From positions 1-64,000 of the forward strand of contig CAKVHV010000004.1 of assembly GCA_934754475.1 (NCBI GenBank): a DNA stretch of 64,000 bases. Reading direction: 5' to 3'. This stretch comes from an uncultured Clostridia bacterium (GTDB lineage: Bacteria > Bacillota > Clostridia > Christensenellales > UBA1242). The position numbers and the translations under genes are program-made. Below, one piece after another: positions 16,981 through 25,962 of the stretch (positions within the stretch are counted from its first letter, which is position 1; every line of letters begins with the position of its first letter). The notes beneath the pieces are model-generated. The model made no database searches and was not told the origin of the DNA. It saw nothing but the letters and a program-made list of their open reading frames with translations.

Positions 16981-18528
16981 TTAACATTCAAGTTTATTAA
17001 ACTTTTTTTTGCCATTCGTAAATAGTAGCACTATAGCCAAAACAGCAAGTACTCCATATATAGATAGTGTTATGTAGAAAGTTATAGCCAAACTTAAATT
17101 ACAAAGATTTAAAATAACTGGAATTATAACTAAGAATAGTCCCAAAAACATAGTTACAATCAAACTAAGGCTTTGTTTGACAACTTGGGCTTCTGTCTCC
17201 CAATTGAGTTTTGGAAGAAGCAAATTTATATACGTTCCGCCAAAAGACAGAATAACACAAAGTAAATTAGGCAGTGTCAAAATCATAATCCATTCAAGCA
17301 CCCCAGCCTTCAAAGACAAGCACACAACTATACTAGTTAGAATTTCAACCGGGAAGAAAATAATCATATTAATTAGGCTTTTTGAAAGCAAAATAGTATT
17401 TGTATTAGCGGGAGTGCTTCGCAAAATCCAAAGATATTTTCCTTCCAAAGAAATCATTACGCAACTAATAAGTGTCATTGATGACATGAAAAGATATATA
17501 AGTGTTAAAATTGCAAACATAGTAGTTTTGTCAAGCATAAATATATCATAAAAACTCATGCCTTTGATAGCAACATAAACGGAGAGAATTACAAGCATAA
17601 TTGGACCAATAACTGTGTTTATCATAAGAATTGGAGTTGTAAAATATTTTTTGATTTCCTTAGACAAAAGTCCATTAAATTTGCTTGGACTGGAAAACTT
17701 AACTTGTGAGCCTTTGTCTTTGTAAGACAAAAATGTCTTGCCAAAAATAAGCGAATACAAACAAACACCAAGTGCAAAAATTCCGAATATCATAAGGCTT
17801 AGATAGACTAGACAAAGCAAGTTGTTTTCTGTCATAAGCCTAACACACCAACCGATAAAGAAATTCTTGTTTAAAAAGGCATCAATTGTAGTAAAGTCTT
17901 GCAAACCCATATTTGCAGAATTGTATACATATATTGCAACAAATCCGCCAAATAGAATTAATGCAAATACAGTTTTGATAACATTAGAATATTTGAATCT
18001 ATTGAATAGTCGCACTATCAAAAAATTGAGAATATAATTAATTCCAACACCCAAAAGTGGCATCGTTATAAGCAAGAATATTCCCCAAAGAATTACACTT
18101 GCCGAAGCACCAAAATAAACAGAGTAAAGCACAAGAGTTGGAATTACTATCATGCTATCTAGCACTAAATTAAATAGATACTTTGAGAGTGTTTTGGCAA
18201 TAACTATGTCAACCTTTTTGATTGGCATCGAAAGAAGCAAATCACTATCATTAGTCTTAGACTTTTCACTTATGCTTTGAAATGCCAAAACTAGCACAAG
18301 CAAGACCAAAACTTGAACCGAATTAAACAAAGGAATTTGTTTGAGTCCAATTTCAGACATCACTTGAAACAAGCCTTTAATCTGCAAAGCAAAAACTGCA
18401 CAAATCCCGACATAAACCAAGGCACAGATTGAAATTATTAGTCCAACCTTTTTTCTTGCACGTTTTCCTTGCAAAGCACCAAGCATACAATTAAAACTAT
18501 TTTTAAGAAGTATACCTAAATTTTTCAT
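16981..18528 (-). CDS. ABC transporter permease (ABC-2/exporter type)
   Basis: Protein of 515 aa with about 12 hydrophobic segments in two blocks and a cytoplasmic loop (SKEIKKYFTTPI) before the second block. It resembles putative ABC exporter permeases that pair with a single ATPase. The start overlaps the stop of the ATPase gene by four bases (18525-18528). Substrate unknown. Likely forms a homodimeric or single-chain exporter with the ATPase under control of the AbrB-like protein. Confidence 0.8.
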   Translation of the reverse strand: MKNLGILLKNSFNCMLGALQGKRARKKVGLIISICALVYVGICAVFALQIKGLFQVMSEIGLKQIPLFNSVQVLVLLVLVLAFQSISEKSKTNDSDLLLSMPIKKVDIVIAKTLSKYLFNLVLDSMIVIPTLVLYSVYFGASASVILWGIFLLITMPLLGVGINYILNFLIVRLFNRFKYSNVIKTVFALILFGGFVAIYVYNSANMGLQDFTTIDAFLNKNFFIGWCVRLMTENNLLCLVYLSLMIFGIFALGVCLYSLIFGKTFLSYKDKGSQVKFSSPSKFNGLLSKEIKKYFTTPILMINTVIGPIMLVILSVYVAIKGMSFYDIFMLDKTTMFAILTLIYLFMSSMTLISCVMISLEGKYLWILRSTPANTNTILLSKSLINMIIFFPVEILTSIVVCLSLKAGVLEWIMILTLPNLLCVILSFGGTYINLLLPKLNWETEAQVVKQSLSLIVTMFLGLFLVIIPVILNLCNLSLAITFYITLSIYGVLAVLAIVLLFTNGKKKFNKLEC

Positions 18529-19232
18529 TGTGCGACTCCTAGGAATACTTCTTCCAAACTCTTGTCTTTTTTGATTTCAGACATAGTTCCGCACTTAACA
18601 ATTTTTCCGTCCATAATAATTGCAACTTTGTTACAAAGTTTTTCGGCGACTTCCAAAACGTGTGTCGAAAAGAATATTGCCCCGCCATTCTTACAAAATT
18701 CTTTCATAATTTCTTTGACTTCAAAACTAGCCTTTGGGTCAAGTCCAACAAATGGCTCATCAAGAATTAGTAATTTTGGTTCGTGAATTAGACTTGCAAT
18801 AATTACAAGTTTTTGACGCATACCATGTGAATAATTGCTAATTGGTGTAGTTAAATCTTTTTCTAGCCCCAATATTTCGCTATATTTTTTGGTTCTTACA
18901 ATTCTATCTTGTTTGGATACTCTAAATATATCTGCAATTAGATTTATGTATTGAATACCAGTTAGATTGTTATAAATATCCGGATTATCCGGGATATATG
19001 CTATCATTGACTTGACTTTCATAGAATCGGACTTAACGGACACTCCGTCAACCAAAATATCTCCCGAAGTAATTTCGTTAATTCCAACTATGCTTTTGAT
19101 AGTAGTTGTTTTCCCCGCCCCATTAGGACCAATAAACGCAAATAAATCCCCACTTTCAACATTTAAATTGATATCACTTGCTCCAACCTTTCCATTTGGA
19201 TATACTTTTGAAAAATTTTTAATTTCTAACAT
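18525..19232 (-). CDS. ABC transporter ATP-binding protein
   Basis: Protein of 235 aa. Walker A GPNGAGKTTT (about 34-43), signature SHGMRQKL in place of LSGGQ, Walker B LLILDEPFVGLD, H-loop FFSTHVLEVAE. This pattern fits the ABC-2 exporter ATPases (CcmA/EcsA-like). It sits between the AbrB-like regulator (overlapping stop/start) and the permease. Confidence 0.92.
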   Translation of the reverse strand: MLEIKNFSKVYPNGKVGASDINLNVESGDLFAFIGPNGAGKTTTIKSIVGINEITSGDILVDGVSVKSDSMKVKSMIAYIPDNPDIYNNLTGIQYINLIADIFRVSKQDRIVRTKKYSEILGLEKDLTTPISNYSHGMRQKLVIIASLIHEPKLLILDEPFVGLDPKASFEVKEIMKEFCKNGGAIFFSTHVLEVAEKLCNKVAIIMDGKIVKCGTMSEIKKDKSLEEVFLGVAQ

Positions 19233-19438
19233 TATTTTTGGTCTCCTACTTTGAATATTTCTTCGGCAAATTTGATATAATCATCATATTTGGCTATTGC
19301 CAAGCCTTTGGATTTGTCACCTAGTAACAAAAGTGTATCTCCGTCTTTGATTCCAAATACATCACGTGCTTCCTTTGGAATTACTATTTGACCTTTGCTT
19401 GTGACTTTTGTAGTCCACAAAAATTTATCTTTTTCCAA
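19232..19438 (-). CDS. AbrB/MazE-type DNA-binding protein
   Basis: Protein of 68 aa. TTKVTSKGQIVIPKEARDVF is a classical SpoVT/AbrB swapped-hairpin domain, followed by GIKDGDTLLLLG. Such proteins are dimeric DNA-binding regulators or antitoxins; no toxin is next to it. As the first gene of the ABC operon it probably autoregulates the exporter. Confidence 0.88.
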   Translation of the reverse strand: MEKDKFLWTTKVTSKGQIVIPKEARDVFGIKDGDTLLLLGDKSKGLAIAKYDDYIKFAEEIFKVGDQK

Positions 19439-19538
19439 ATTTAAAATCTCCTTTTAATTATATATGTATTTCGTCTTACTTTTCTTACATTTCTTACTTA
19501 ATTTTAAAACTATTTTTAAATATTGTCAATTGAAATAA

Positions 19539-19602
19539 CAAAAAAGATATTTCGTTTTGAGCAAATTATTTAGTTTGCTTTTAATTGAAATATCTTTTTT
19601 GA
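19539..19602. terminator. Long terminator hairpin in the 19.44-19.68 kb gap
   Basis: AAAAAAGATATTTC pairs with GAAATATCTTTTTT (14 bp) and encloses GCAAA/TTTGC. Symmetric A- and T-runs allow use from either strand; its obvious client is the pyrophosphatase-side unit (minus strand). Confidence 0.75.
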
Positions 19603-19682
19603 TAACATTAAATTTTTAATCTTAAGCCCATAAATTATGATTTAAACTCACAATTTATTTAACACATTTTTTAAATCTTATT

Positions 19683-20018
19683 TTAACGCAAAATTTCGGA
19701 CTCAAAGTATTGTTCTTGAAATTCGGTTAATGCTCTAATTTGGTCGTCAGTATAATTTCTTCCGTCTTTCATAACAACTAATTTGTCGTCATCATCATTG
19801 GTTCGATGAATAATTGCTATAACCTTGCCTGTAAATTCGTCAAGTGGTTTGTGTTCACCCAAAACATAAGCATCAAGTTCTTCGCCATCACCCGAAATCG
19901 TGCCCGGGATATATCCATAATTTACAGGATATACAAATCCATGCTTTGGATGTACACTTCCAAGTTTTCTATCCATTTTGACGTTAACAATTTTTCCTAG
20001 ATATTCTAAATTATTCAT
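19683..20018 (-). CDS. Short family I inorganic pyrophosphatase-like protein
   Basis: Protein of 111 aa, shorter than the usual 170-180 aa. It keeps the core signature (VNYGYIPGT then GDGEELDAYVLG) and the following strand FTGKVIAIIHRTNDDDDKLV. This corresponds to the PPase core hydrolysing PPi with Mg; the shortened version is seen in Firmicutes. It lies nine bases downstream of fba in one operon. Confidence 0.82.
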   Translation of the reverse strand: MNNLEYLGKIVNVKMDRKLGSVHPKHGFVYPVNYGYIPGTISGDGEELDAYVLGEHKPLDEFTGKVIAIIHRTNDDDDKLVVMKDGRNYTDDQIRALTEFQEQYFESEILR

Positions 20019-20027
20019 AAATTATCC

Positions 20028-20957
20028 TTATGCTTTGTTTGCACTCATAAATACATTTTTTAGTTTGTGGTCAACAACAGATTTAACTAATTTCATGCCT
20101 TCTTCGTTATATTTTCTAAGGTCGATTGTATCTGGATTTTCGCTTAGATATTTTCTAATTCCGGCAGTGAAACTTATTCTTAAATCGCTATCTGTATTAA
20201 CTTTGCAGACAGCCATGCTACAAGCTTTCTTAAGTAATTCATCAGGAACACCCTTGGCATTGTCTAATTTTGCACCATATTCAATTGCAAGTTTGACCAT
20301 ATCTTGTGGAATTGAACTAGCACCATGCAAAACAATTGGGAAGTTTGGAAGAAGTTTGGAGACTTCTTCTAAGATATCAAATCTGAGATGTGGCTCGCCT
20401 TTGAATTTAACTGGGCCATGGCTTGTTCCAATTGCAATAGCTAGACTATCTACATTTGTTGCCTTGACAAATTCGTATGCTTCGGTAGGATTTGTATACT
20501 TAGCATCTTCGTCACTAGCACTTATTTCGTCTTCAACACCCGCAAGAACTCCAATCTCTGCTTCGACTGTTACATTTCTTGCATGTGCATACTCAACTAC
20601 TCTTTTTGTAAGTGCGATATTTTCTTCCTTTGGCAAACTTGAAGCATCTATCATAACATTTGTAAATCCAGCATCAATTGCATTTTTGCAATCTTCAAAA
20701 GTCTTGCCATGGTCAAGATTAAGACAAACTGGAACAGTCATATCTTTGACATAATCTTTGGCAATATCCGCAAGAACCTTTGCTCCTGCATACTTGATAG
20801 CACCTGTTGAGCATTGAATAATAACTGGACTTTTGTTTTCTTCGGCTGACGAAAGAATTGCTTTGAGCATTTCGATATTAACAAAGTTAAAAGCCCCCAC
20901 GCCATAATTTCCAACTAAGGCATTATGTAAAATTTCTTTTGAATTTTGTAATTCCAT
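20028..20957 (-). CDS. fba: Class II fructose-bisphosphate aldolase
   Basis: Protein of 309 aa. VCLNLDHGKTFEDC carries the catalytic/zinc His and VTVEAEIGVLAGVED and IAIGTSHGPVKFKG provide zinc and substrate residues; FPIVLHGASSIP is the last zinc His. It catalyses FBP cleavage in glycolysis. An upstream TTGGGA-N17-TAAAAT pair is a plausible promoter. It is co-transcribed with the small pyrophosphatase. Confidence 0.94.
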   Translation of the reverse strand: MELQNSKEILHNALVGNYGVGAFNFVNIEMLKAILSSAEENKSPVIIQCSTGAIKYAGAKVLADIAKDYVKDMTVPVCLNLDHGKTFEDCKNAIDAGFTNVMIDASSLPKEENIALTKRVVEYAHARNVTVEAEIGVLAGVEDEISASDEDAKYTNPTEAYEFVKATNVDSLAIAIGTSHGPVKFKGEPHLRFDILEEVSKLLPNFPIVLHGASSIPQDMVKLAIEYGAKLDNAKGVPDELLKKACSMAVCKVNTDSDLRISFTAGIRKYLSENPDTIDLRKYNEEGMKLVKSVVDHKLKNVFMSANKA

Positions 20958-21166
20958 AAAAATCTCCTTAAAATCAAATTCGATTACTTTATATTTTATA
21001 ACAAAATTCTTTTTCTCCCAACAAAAATGAATATTTGATTGAAATTTTTTGTATAAATTATAGAGTGGCTTTGTTTTTTATTTGTTTTTTTTTGGAAATT
21101 AAGATAGAATATATATGTAAAAGAATAAATAAAACCAAATGTAAAAAAATAATTTAAGGTGAAAAA

Positions 21167-22060
21167 ATGAAAATAGCGTTTTTAATTCCAGTATTAGATG
21201 AAATTAATATTGAAAAAACTTATAATAGAATAAACGAAGCTTGTGATATAGAACACGATGTATTTTTTGCAATTAATGGCAAATTAAATAGTTTCTTTAC
21301 TCAAGTTAGAACAACCTTTCTTAGCGATTCGTCCGTCAAAGCCTTTATGGTTGATAGACCGGTTAATGAACACAAACTAATTACACTTGGAATGGAACTA
21401 ACCGAAGATTATGATGCTACAATTATATATTCCGGCAAGGAACTTCCTAATGTTGATGTAATCAAAGCCTTCATAGCTAGTTGGAAGGCTGGCAACAAAA
21501 TTGTATATCTTAAAAAAGAATATTCGGGATTTAAAAAACTTGGTGTTAATATTAAACGTGGTTTTTACAAAATGGGTGTTTCTATGCTTGGAATATTTAA
21601 AGATAGATGTGCCGAAACAGATATTCAGTTGCTTGATAACGATGTAGTCAAGACAATTAATCAATTGCCACAAAAAAATAGACAACTAAGAGTTCTTGAT
21701 AGTTTTGTAGGCTATCCTACTGATGTAATTCAACTTGAAATTGATAGCAAGATGAAAGAAAACAAAAACTACGACGAAAAAATCAAAGCATACAAGGTTT
21801 GTGGAATTATATCTTTGATTAGTTTGATACTAGCAATTGCGCTTATTGGACTTGGAATTGTGGGTGCGGTTATGCGTTGGGAAATCCCTGCACTTTTGTA
21901 TGTAACATTCTTTGTGGTTGGAATATTTGGACTAATATTATCATTTGTGTTCGCCATTAAGAAAACGTTGCATTATAGGGTCGGTCAAGTATTTGAAGTT
22001 GCCGAACTCAAAGATTTAAGCAACAAACTAGAAAAATACAACATTTCAAACAAAAATTAA
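21167..22060 (+). CDS. Glycosyltransferase-2-like membrane protein, probably degenerate
   Basis: Protein of 297 aa. The N-terminus MKIAFLIPVLDE is that of a GT-A fold glycosyltransferase, but no DxD motif is evident; YSGKELPNVDVIKAFIASWK is the corresponding acceptor region. Two transmembrane helices lie near residues 205-265 and a soluble tail follows. The GT2 plus two-helix layout recalls polyisoprenyl-phosphate sugar transferases (GtrB/Dpm1-like). Sugar transfer may be lost. Start supported by AAGGTG upstream. Confidence 0.55.
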   Translation: MKIAFLIPVLDEINIEKTYNRINEACDIEHDVFFAINGKLNSFFTQVRTTFLSDSSVKAFMVDRPVNEHKLITLGMELTEDYDATIIYSGKELPNVDVIKAFIASWKAGNKIVYLKKEYSGFKKLGVNIKRGFYKMGVSMLGIFKDRCAETDIQLLDNDVVKTINQLPQKNRQLRVLDSFVGYPTDVIQLEIDSKMKENKNYDEKIKAYKVCGIISLISLILAIALIGLGIVGAVMRWEIPALLYVTFFVVGIFGLILSFVFAIKKTLHYRVGQVFEVAELKDLSNKLEKYNISNKN

Positions 22061-22065
22061 CCCAA

Positions 22066-22100
22066 AAAAAGTATCTAATTTTGTTAGATACTTTTTTCAT
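22066..22100. terminator. Bidirectional terminator between convergent genes
   Basis: AAAAAAGTATCTAA and TTAGATACTTTTTT form a perfect stem with a short TTTTG loop. The stop codon of the minus-strand gene lies within it. Confidence 0.9.
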
Positions 22101-23280
22101 TTTTTTCGTCTCTTTTGTTAATCTTATAAAACTTGAACATATTATATAGCATTTGAGAATATTCATCGCCATATTGTTCGGCTTCAAGTGGATATCTAAA
22201 TCTTTTGCCCGACGGACTAAACACAAATGAATTATTATAAAAATCTCTTTTTAGTTTTAGGTCAAGCAATTCTTTTTTGGAAGCCAAAGTTTCCCCTAGT
22301 GCCGAAAGGCTCTTTTCAAAATACTTAAGTTCATCGTCTACAAACAATTCTTCGTCAACTTGATTTGAAATAAATTCATAATCTCTGTGAGTGTAAGCAT
22401 TTTCGTCTGTTAGTTTTGGCTTGAAAAACTGTCTGACACTAATTCGTGCAAGTCTTTCGATTGGACAGAAATAATATAGCATAAAATCGGCATAGTTGCT
22501 AAAATCAGTAATTGTATAAATTTCTTCGCCGATATGTGCTGGAAAAATAGGTGTAATGAAATTTTTTGCACGCAAAATGTCGTTGCACAACTTATTGCTA
22601 ATATGTTCATCCTTTCCAGTCTTGTAATTATGCAAATTCCCCATAATTTTCATATCCATTATGGCTTTAATACAAGACTTAGATGCTTTCCACGTTTCAA
22701 CCTTTTCATCAGAAATTCCATGATAAGTTGTAAGTAGATTTGGAATAATATCATTTTCTATTCTATAAAAATCTTTGACATGAGTAAACTCGTGATAAAG
22801 AATTTTTAGAAGTTCCAGTCCCGGAGCATTAGTAAGTTTATCCAAATTAACAAAAACCCTATTTGAGTCAGGAAGGAATGAGCCTAAAATATTTTGGCTA
22901 TGAAGTCTAGCATCATTTGAAATCATCAAAAGTTTTGGTTTGCAAGGCTCATCGCCAAAAAAGTAGTCGGTATACATATTAATGATTTTTATTTTGTCTT
23001 CTAACTTTGCCAAATCCCAAACGCCACTTAAGAAGCAATTAGAAATATCTTCTAGTTTTGGAGAAAAGAACTCAACCTTATCTCCCATGCCTTTTTTGAG
23101 AATTAACTTTCCGTCATTGCTATTTAAAATATGCTCAAGTAGTTGGTCATTGACTGATGTATAAGATAGTTTGTCTTTGACTGGCAGATGTTCAATAAAA
23201 TAACTATAATTTTTGAGAGTTTTGGGAACAATCATTCGTGACAAAGTAAGTTTAGACAAAGAATAGTTAGTTTCACTCAT
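22084..23280 (-). CDS. Unknown protein with a HEFTH zinc-protease-like motif
   Basis: Protein of 398 aa without signal peptide or membrane helix. At about residue 165 LLKILYHEFTHVKDFY contains HExxH, the metalloprotease zinc motif, and a downstream stretch (GISDEKVETWKASKSC) offers an acidic third ligand. No family is recognised beyond this. Start follows an AAAAGGGGG ribosome binding site. The gene is monocistronic and convergent with the glycosyltransferase-like gene. Confidence 0.6.
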   Translation of the reverse strand: MSETNYSLSKLTLSRMIVPKTLKNYSYFIEHLPVKDKLSYTSVNDQLLEHILNSNDGKLILKKGMGDKVEFFSPKLEDISNCFLSGVWDLAKLEDKIKIINMYTDYFFGDEPCKPKLLMISNDARLHSQNILGSFLPDSNRVFVNLDKLTNAPGLELLKILYHEFTHVKDFYRIENDIIPNLLTTYHGISDEKVETWKASKSCIKAIMDMKIMGNLHNYKTGKDEHISNKLCNDILRAKNFITPIFPAHIGEEIYTITDFSNYADFMLYYFCPIERLARISVRQFFKPKLTDENAYTHRDYEFISNQVDEELFVDDELKYFEKSLSALGETLASKKELLDLKLKRDFYNNSFVFSPSGKRFRYPLEAEQYGDEYSQMLYNMFKFYKINKRDEKNEKSI

Positions 23281-23486
23281 GATTATATCCCCCTTTTTAG
23301 ATTTTCTTTAGTTTAGCACAGACAAATCAGTAATTCAATAAAAAATATCAAATTAATGCTATTTTTTGAAAATATTATAATAAAATACACTAAGTTTGGG
23401 GCAGTTTTAAAAAAAAAATCAATAAAATTGTATCAAACTTACAAAATTGAAACATAATTTTTTATGAGTTTATTTAAGGAGAAATT

Positions 23487-24605
23487 ATGTTAAATAGAGT
23501 AAGCAGAGAAAGAGAACTTTCTCAAAAATTAGTTAACTATTCGTGCAATGTTAAAAAGGGCGAAAAAGTACTTATAACTTATAGCGATACACCAAGTAGT
23601 TTTATTGAAATCTTGATTGAAGATATTTCCAAATGCGGAGCAATCCCCATTCCTTTTAGGCTAGACAAGATAATCAAACGCAGACTTTTGCTTAATTCAA
23701 AAGACGAAAATTTTGAATACTTCAAACAAATTGTTTTGCCTATTATGCAAAGTGTTGATGCGGTTATTTTGATTAGTGGGAGTTTTAATAACTTTGAACT
23801 AAGCGACATTCCGACCGAAACTATGACTAGTTTTAACAAAATTTATGTTGAACCCGTTCACTTCAAAGTCAGGTGCCAAAAAAAGTGGGTTCTTCTTAGA
23901 TACCCTACTCCAAGTTTTGCTCAAAGCACCATGCAAAGTAGCGAAAAATTTTATGAATACTTTTTTGATGTATGTACGCTTAATTATCAAGAACTAAACA
24001 AAAAAATGACACCACTCAAAGAATTGCTTGAAAAAACGGATAAAGTAAGAATTGTTGCACCTGACACGGATTTGAGTTTTTCAATCAAAGGCATGCCCGC
24101 AATTAAATGCAGTGGAGAATGTAATATTCCTGATGGTGAAATATATTCTTGCCCGCTAAAGACAAGTGTTAATGGCAAAATAAAATTTAATATTCCCGCT
24201 ATTGACAACGGATTTGAGTTTAGAGATATTTTTCTTAAATTTGAAAATGGAAAGATTGTAGATTTTGATTGCAATCTAAAAAACGAGTTTAAAAATATTT
24301 TGGATACAGACGAAGGCTCTAGATATTTGGGTGAATTTGCATTTGGACTTAATCCATATTGTACAAGTCCCATTAAAGATATTTTGTTTGACGAAAAAAT
24401 GTCAAGTTCTATCCACCTTGCAATTGGCGCTAGTTATGAAGATTGTTACAACGGAAATAATAGCGCTGTACATTTGGATTTGATTTTGAAGTTAAGCCAA
24501 GAGTTTGGCGGTGGCAAAATATACTTTGACGACAAGTTAATTTATGAAAATGGCAAATTTATTTGTCCTAATTTAGTTGATTTAAATCCCGAAAACTTGT
24601 TATAA
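23487..24605 (+). CDS. M29-family aminopeptidase
   Basis: Protein of 372 aa. N-terminal YSCNVKKGEKVLITYSD and C-terminal IHLAIGASYEDCYNGNNS and HLDLILKL correspond to the thermophilic aminopeptidase (AmpS/T/II, M29) layout, with Glu and His metal ligands (GECNIPDGEIY, then E and H residues late). It removes N-terminal amino acids using two metals. AAGGAG start signal. It is followed by gap after 48 bases, which has its own promoter. Confidence 0.85.
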   Translation: MLNRVSRERELSQKLVNYSCNVKKGEKVLITYSDTPSSFIEILIEDISKCGAIPIPFRLDKIIKRRLLLNSKDENFEYFKQIVLPIMQSVDAVILISGSFNNFELSDIPTETMTSFNKIYVEPVHFKVRCQKKWVLLRYPTPSFAQSTMQSSEKFYEYFFDVCTLNYQELNKKMTPLKELLEKTDKVRIVAPDTDLSFSIKGMPAIKCSGECNIPDGEIYSCPLKTSVNGKIKFNIPAIDNGFEFRDIFLKFENGKIVDFDCNLKNEFKNILDTDEGSRYLGEFAFGLNPYCTSPIKDILFDEKMSSSIHLAIGASYEDCYNGNNSAVHLDLILKLSQEFGGGKIYFDDKLIYENGKFICPNLVDLNPENLL

Positions 24606-24606
24606 T
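24577..24606 (+). promoter_or_regulatory. Promoter of gap
   Basis: TTGATT (24577-24582), 18-base spacer, TATAAT (24601-24606), overlapping the end of the aminopeptidase gene. Confidence 0.6.
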
Positions 24607-24653
24607 ATAATTGTAATGGAATAATCCATTTTTAAAATTAAAGGAGAATAAAA

Positions 24654-25664
24654 ATGAGCAAAACTATAAAACTTGGTATTAATGGTTTTGGAAGAATTGG
24701 TAGACTAATTACTCGTATTTCTCAAGATTTTGACAATATCGAAGTAGTTGGAATTAACGACCCATTCCTAACACCAGACTATGCAAAATATTTGTTGGAA
24801 AGAGACAGTATGCATGGAAAATTCAAAGGCACTTTGGGTCTTGACGGAGACAATCTAATTGTTAACGGAAAGAAAGTTAAGTTCTTTGCTTGCCTAAACC
24901 CAGAAGAAATCGACTGGAAGAGTGTTGGTGTAGATTATGTAGTTGAATGTACTGGCAAATTTACAACTGTTGAAGGCGCAAGCAAACACTTGGTTGGCGG
25001 AGCAAAGAGAGTTATTATTTCTGCTCCATCCAAAGATGCACCTATGTTTGTTTATGGTGTAAACGAAAAGACTTACACAAAAGACATGACAGTTGTATCT
25101 AATGCAAGTTGTACAACAAACTGTCTAGCTCCACTTACAAAAGTTGTCAAAGATAACTTTGGAGTTGTTGAAGGACTTATGACTACAGTTCACTCAACCA
25201 CTGCTACTCAACTAACAGTTGATGGTCCTAGCAAAAAAGACTGGCGTGGTGGACGTGCTGCATCGGGTAATATTATCCCTTCTAGCACTGGTGCTGCCAA
25301 AGCTGTTGGCAAAGTTATTCCTGAATTAAATGGAAAACTAACTGGTATGAGTTTCAGAGTTCCTACACTTAATGTGTCTGTAGTAGACCTAACAGTAAGA
25401 CTTGAAAAAGAAACTACTTATGACGAAATCAAAGCAGTTATGAAACGTGCAAGTGAAAACGAAATGAAAGGTATCTTAGGCTACACCGACGAACCTTTGG
25501 TTTCAACCGACTTTATGTCAGACAATCGTGCATCTATATTTGATGCCGAAGCAGGTATCATGTTATCCCCTACATTTGTTAAACTTGTAGCATGGTATGA
25601 CAACGAATACGGCTATAGTACTCAACTATTGCGTTTGGCAAGTTATATGGGTAACCTTGAGTAA
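24654..25664 (+). CDS. gap: Type I glyceraldehyde-3-phosphate dehydrogenase
   Basis: Protein of 336 aa. NAD-binding start LGINGFGRIGRLI, catalytic Cys in SNASCTTNCLAPL, conserved TVHSTTATQLTVDGPSKKDW and WYDNEYGYS. It oxidises GAP to 1,3-bisphosphoglycerate in glycolysis. AAAGGAG precedes the start. Codon use (for example many preferred codons) suggests high expression. Confidence 0.97.
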   Translation: MSKTIKLGINGFGRIGRLITRISQDFDNIEVVGINDPFLTPDYAKYLLERDSMHGKFKGTLGLDGDNLIVNGKKVKFFACLNPEEIDWKSVGVDYVVECTGKFTTVEGASKHLVGGAKRVIISAPSKDAPMFVYGVNEKTYTKDMTVVSNASCTTNCLAPLTKVVKDNFGVVEGLMTTVHSTTATQLTVDGPSKKDWRGGRAASGNIIPSSTGAAKAVGKVIPELNGKLTGMSFRVPTLNVSVVDLTVRLEKETTYDEIKAVMKRASENEMKGILGYTDEPLVSTDFMSDNRASIFDAEAGIMLSPTFVKLVAWYDNEYGYSTQLLRLASYMGNLE

Positions 25665-25843
25665 TTTGTAAACAAATATATTTTGTTTTACTAATATATT
25701 TTGTTACTAATTAAAAATAGGTTCTGCCAAAAAAAATTAATAGAAAGCATATAGATTGAAGTAAGTTAATAATATTTAAATATTCTAACTAAAAATTAAA
25801 TTTATATGTTCCTATAACTTTATGAATGAAAATGGAAATAAAA
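25665..25843. other. Intergenic stretch after gap
   Basis: About 180 AT-rich bases between the gap stop and its nearest strong terminator. No ORF, repeat or clear structure was found. Confidence 0.5.
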
Positions 25844-25874
25844 CCCAGATTGTTTAGGCAATCTGGATTTTTTT
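25844..25874 (+). terminator. Terminator downstream of gap
   Basis: CCAGATTG and CAATCTGG form an 8-bp stem followed by ATTTTTTT. Confidence 0.85.
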
Positions 25875-25907
25875 AAATACTTGTAACTATTTAGTAAATG
25901 AAACAAC

Positions 25908-25959
25908 AAAAAGACACCTTAAAATCAAAAACATTAAAGTTTTAAATCAAGGTGTCTTG
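25908..25959 (-). terminator. Terminator of the arginine fusion gene
   Basis: AAGACACCTT and AAGGTGTCTT pair, with an inner AAAAC/GTTTT region; the minus-strand product ends in TTTTTGTTG. Confidence 0.8.
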
Positions 25960-25962
25960 TTT

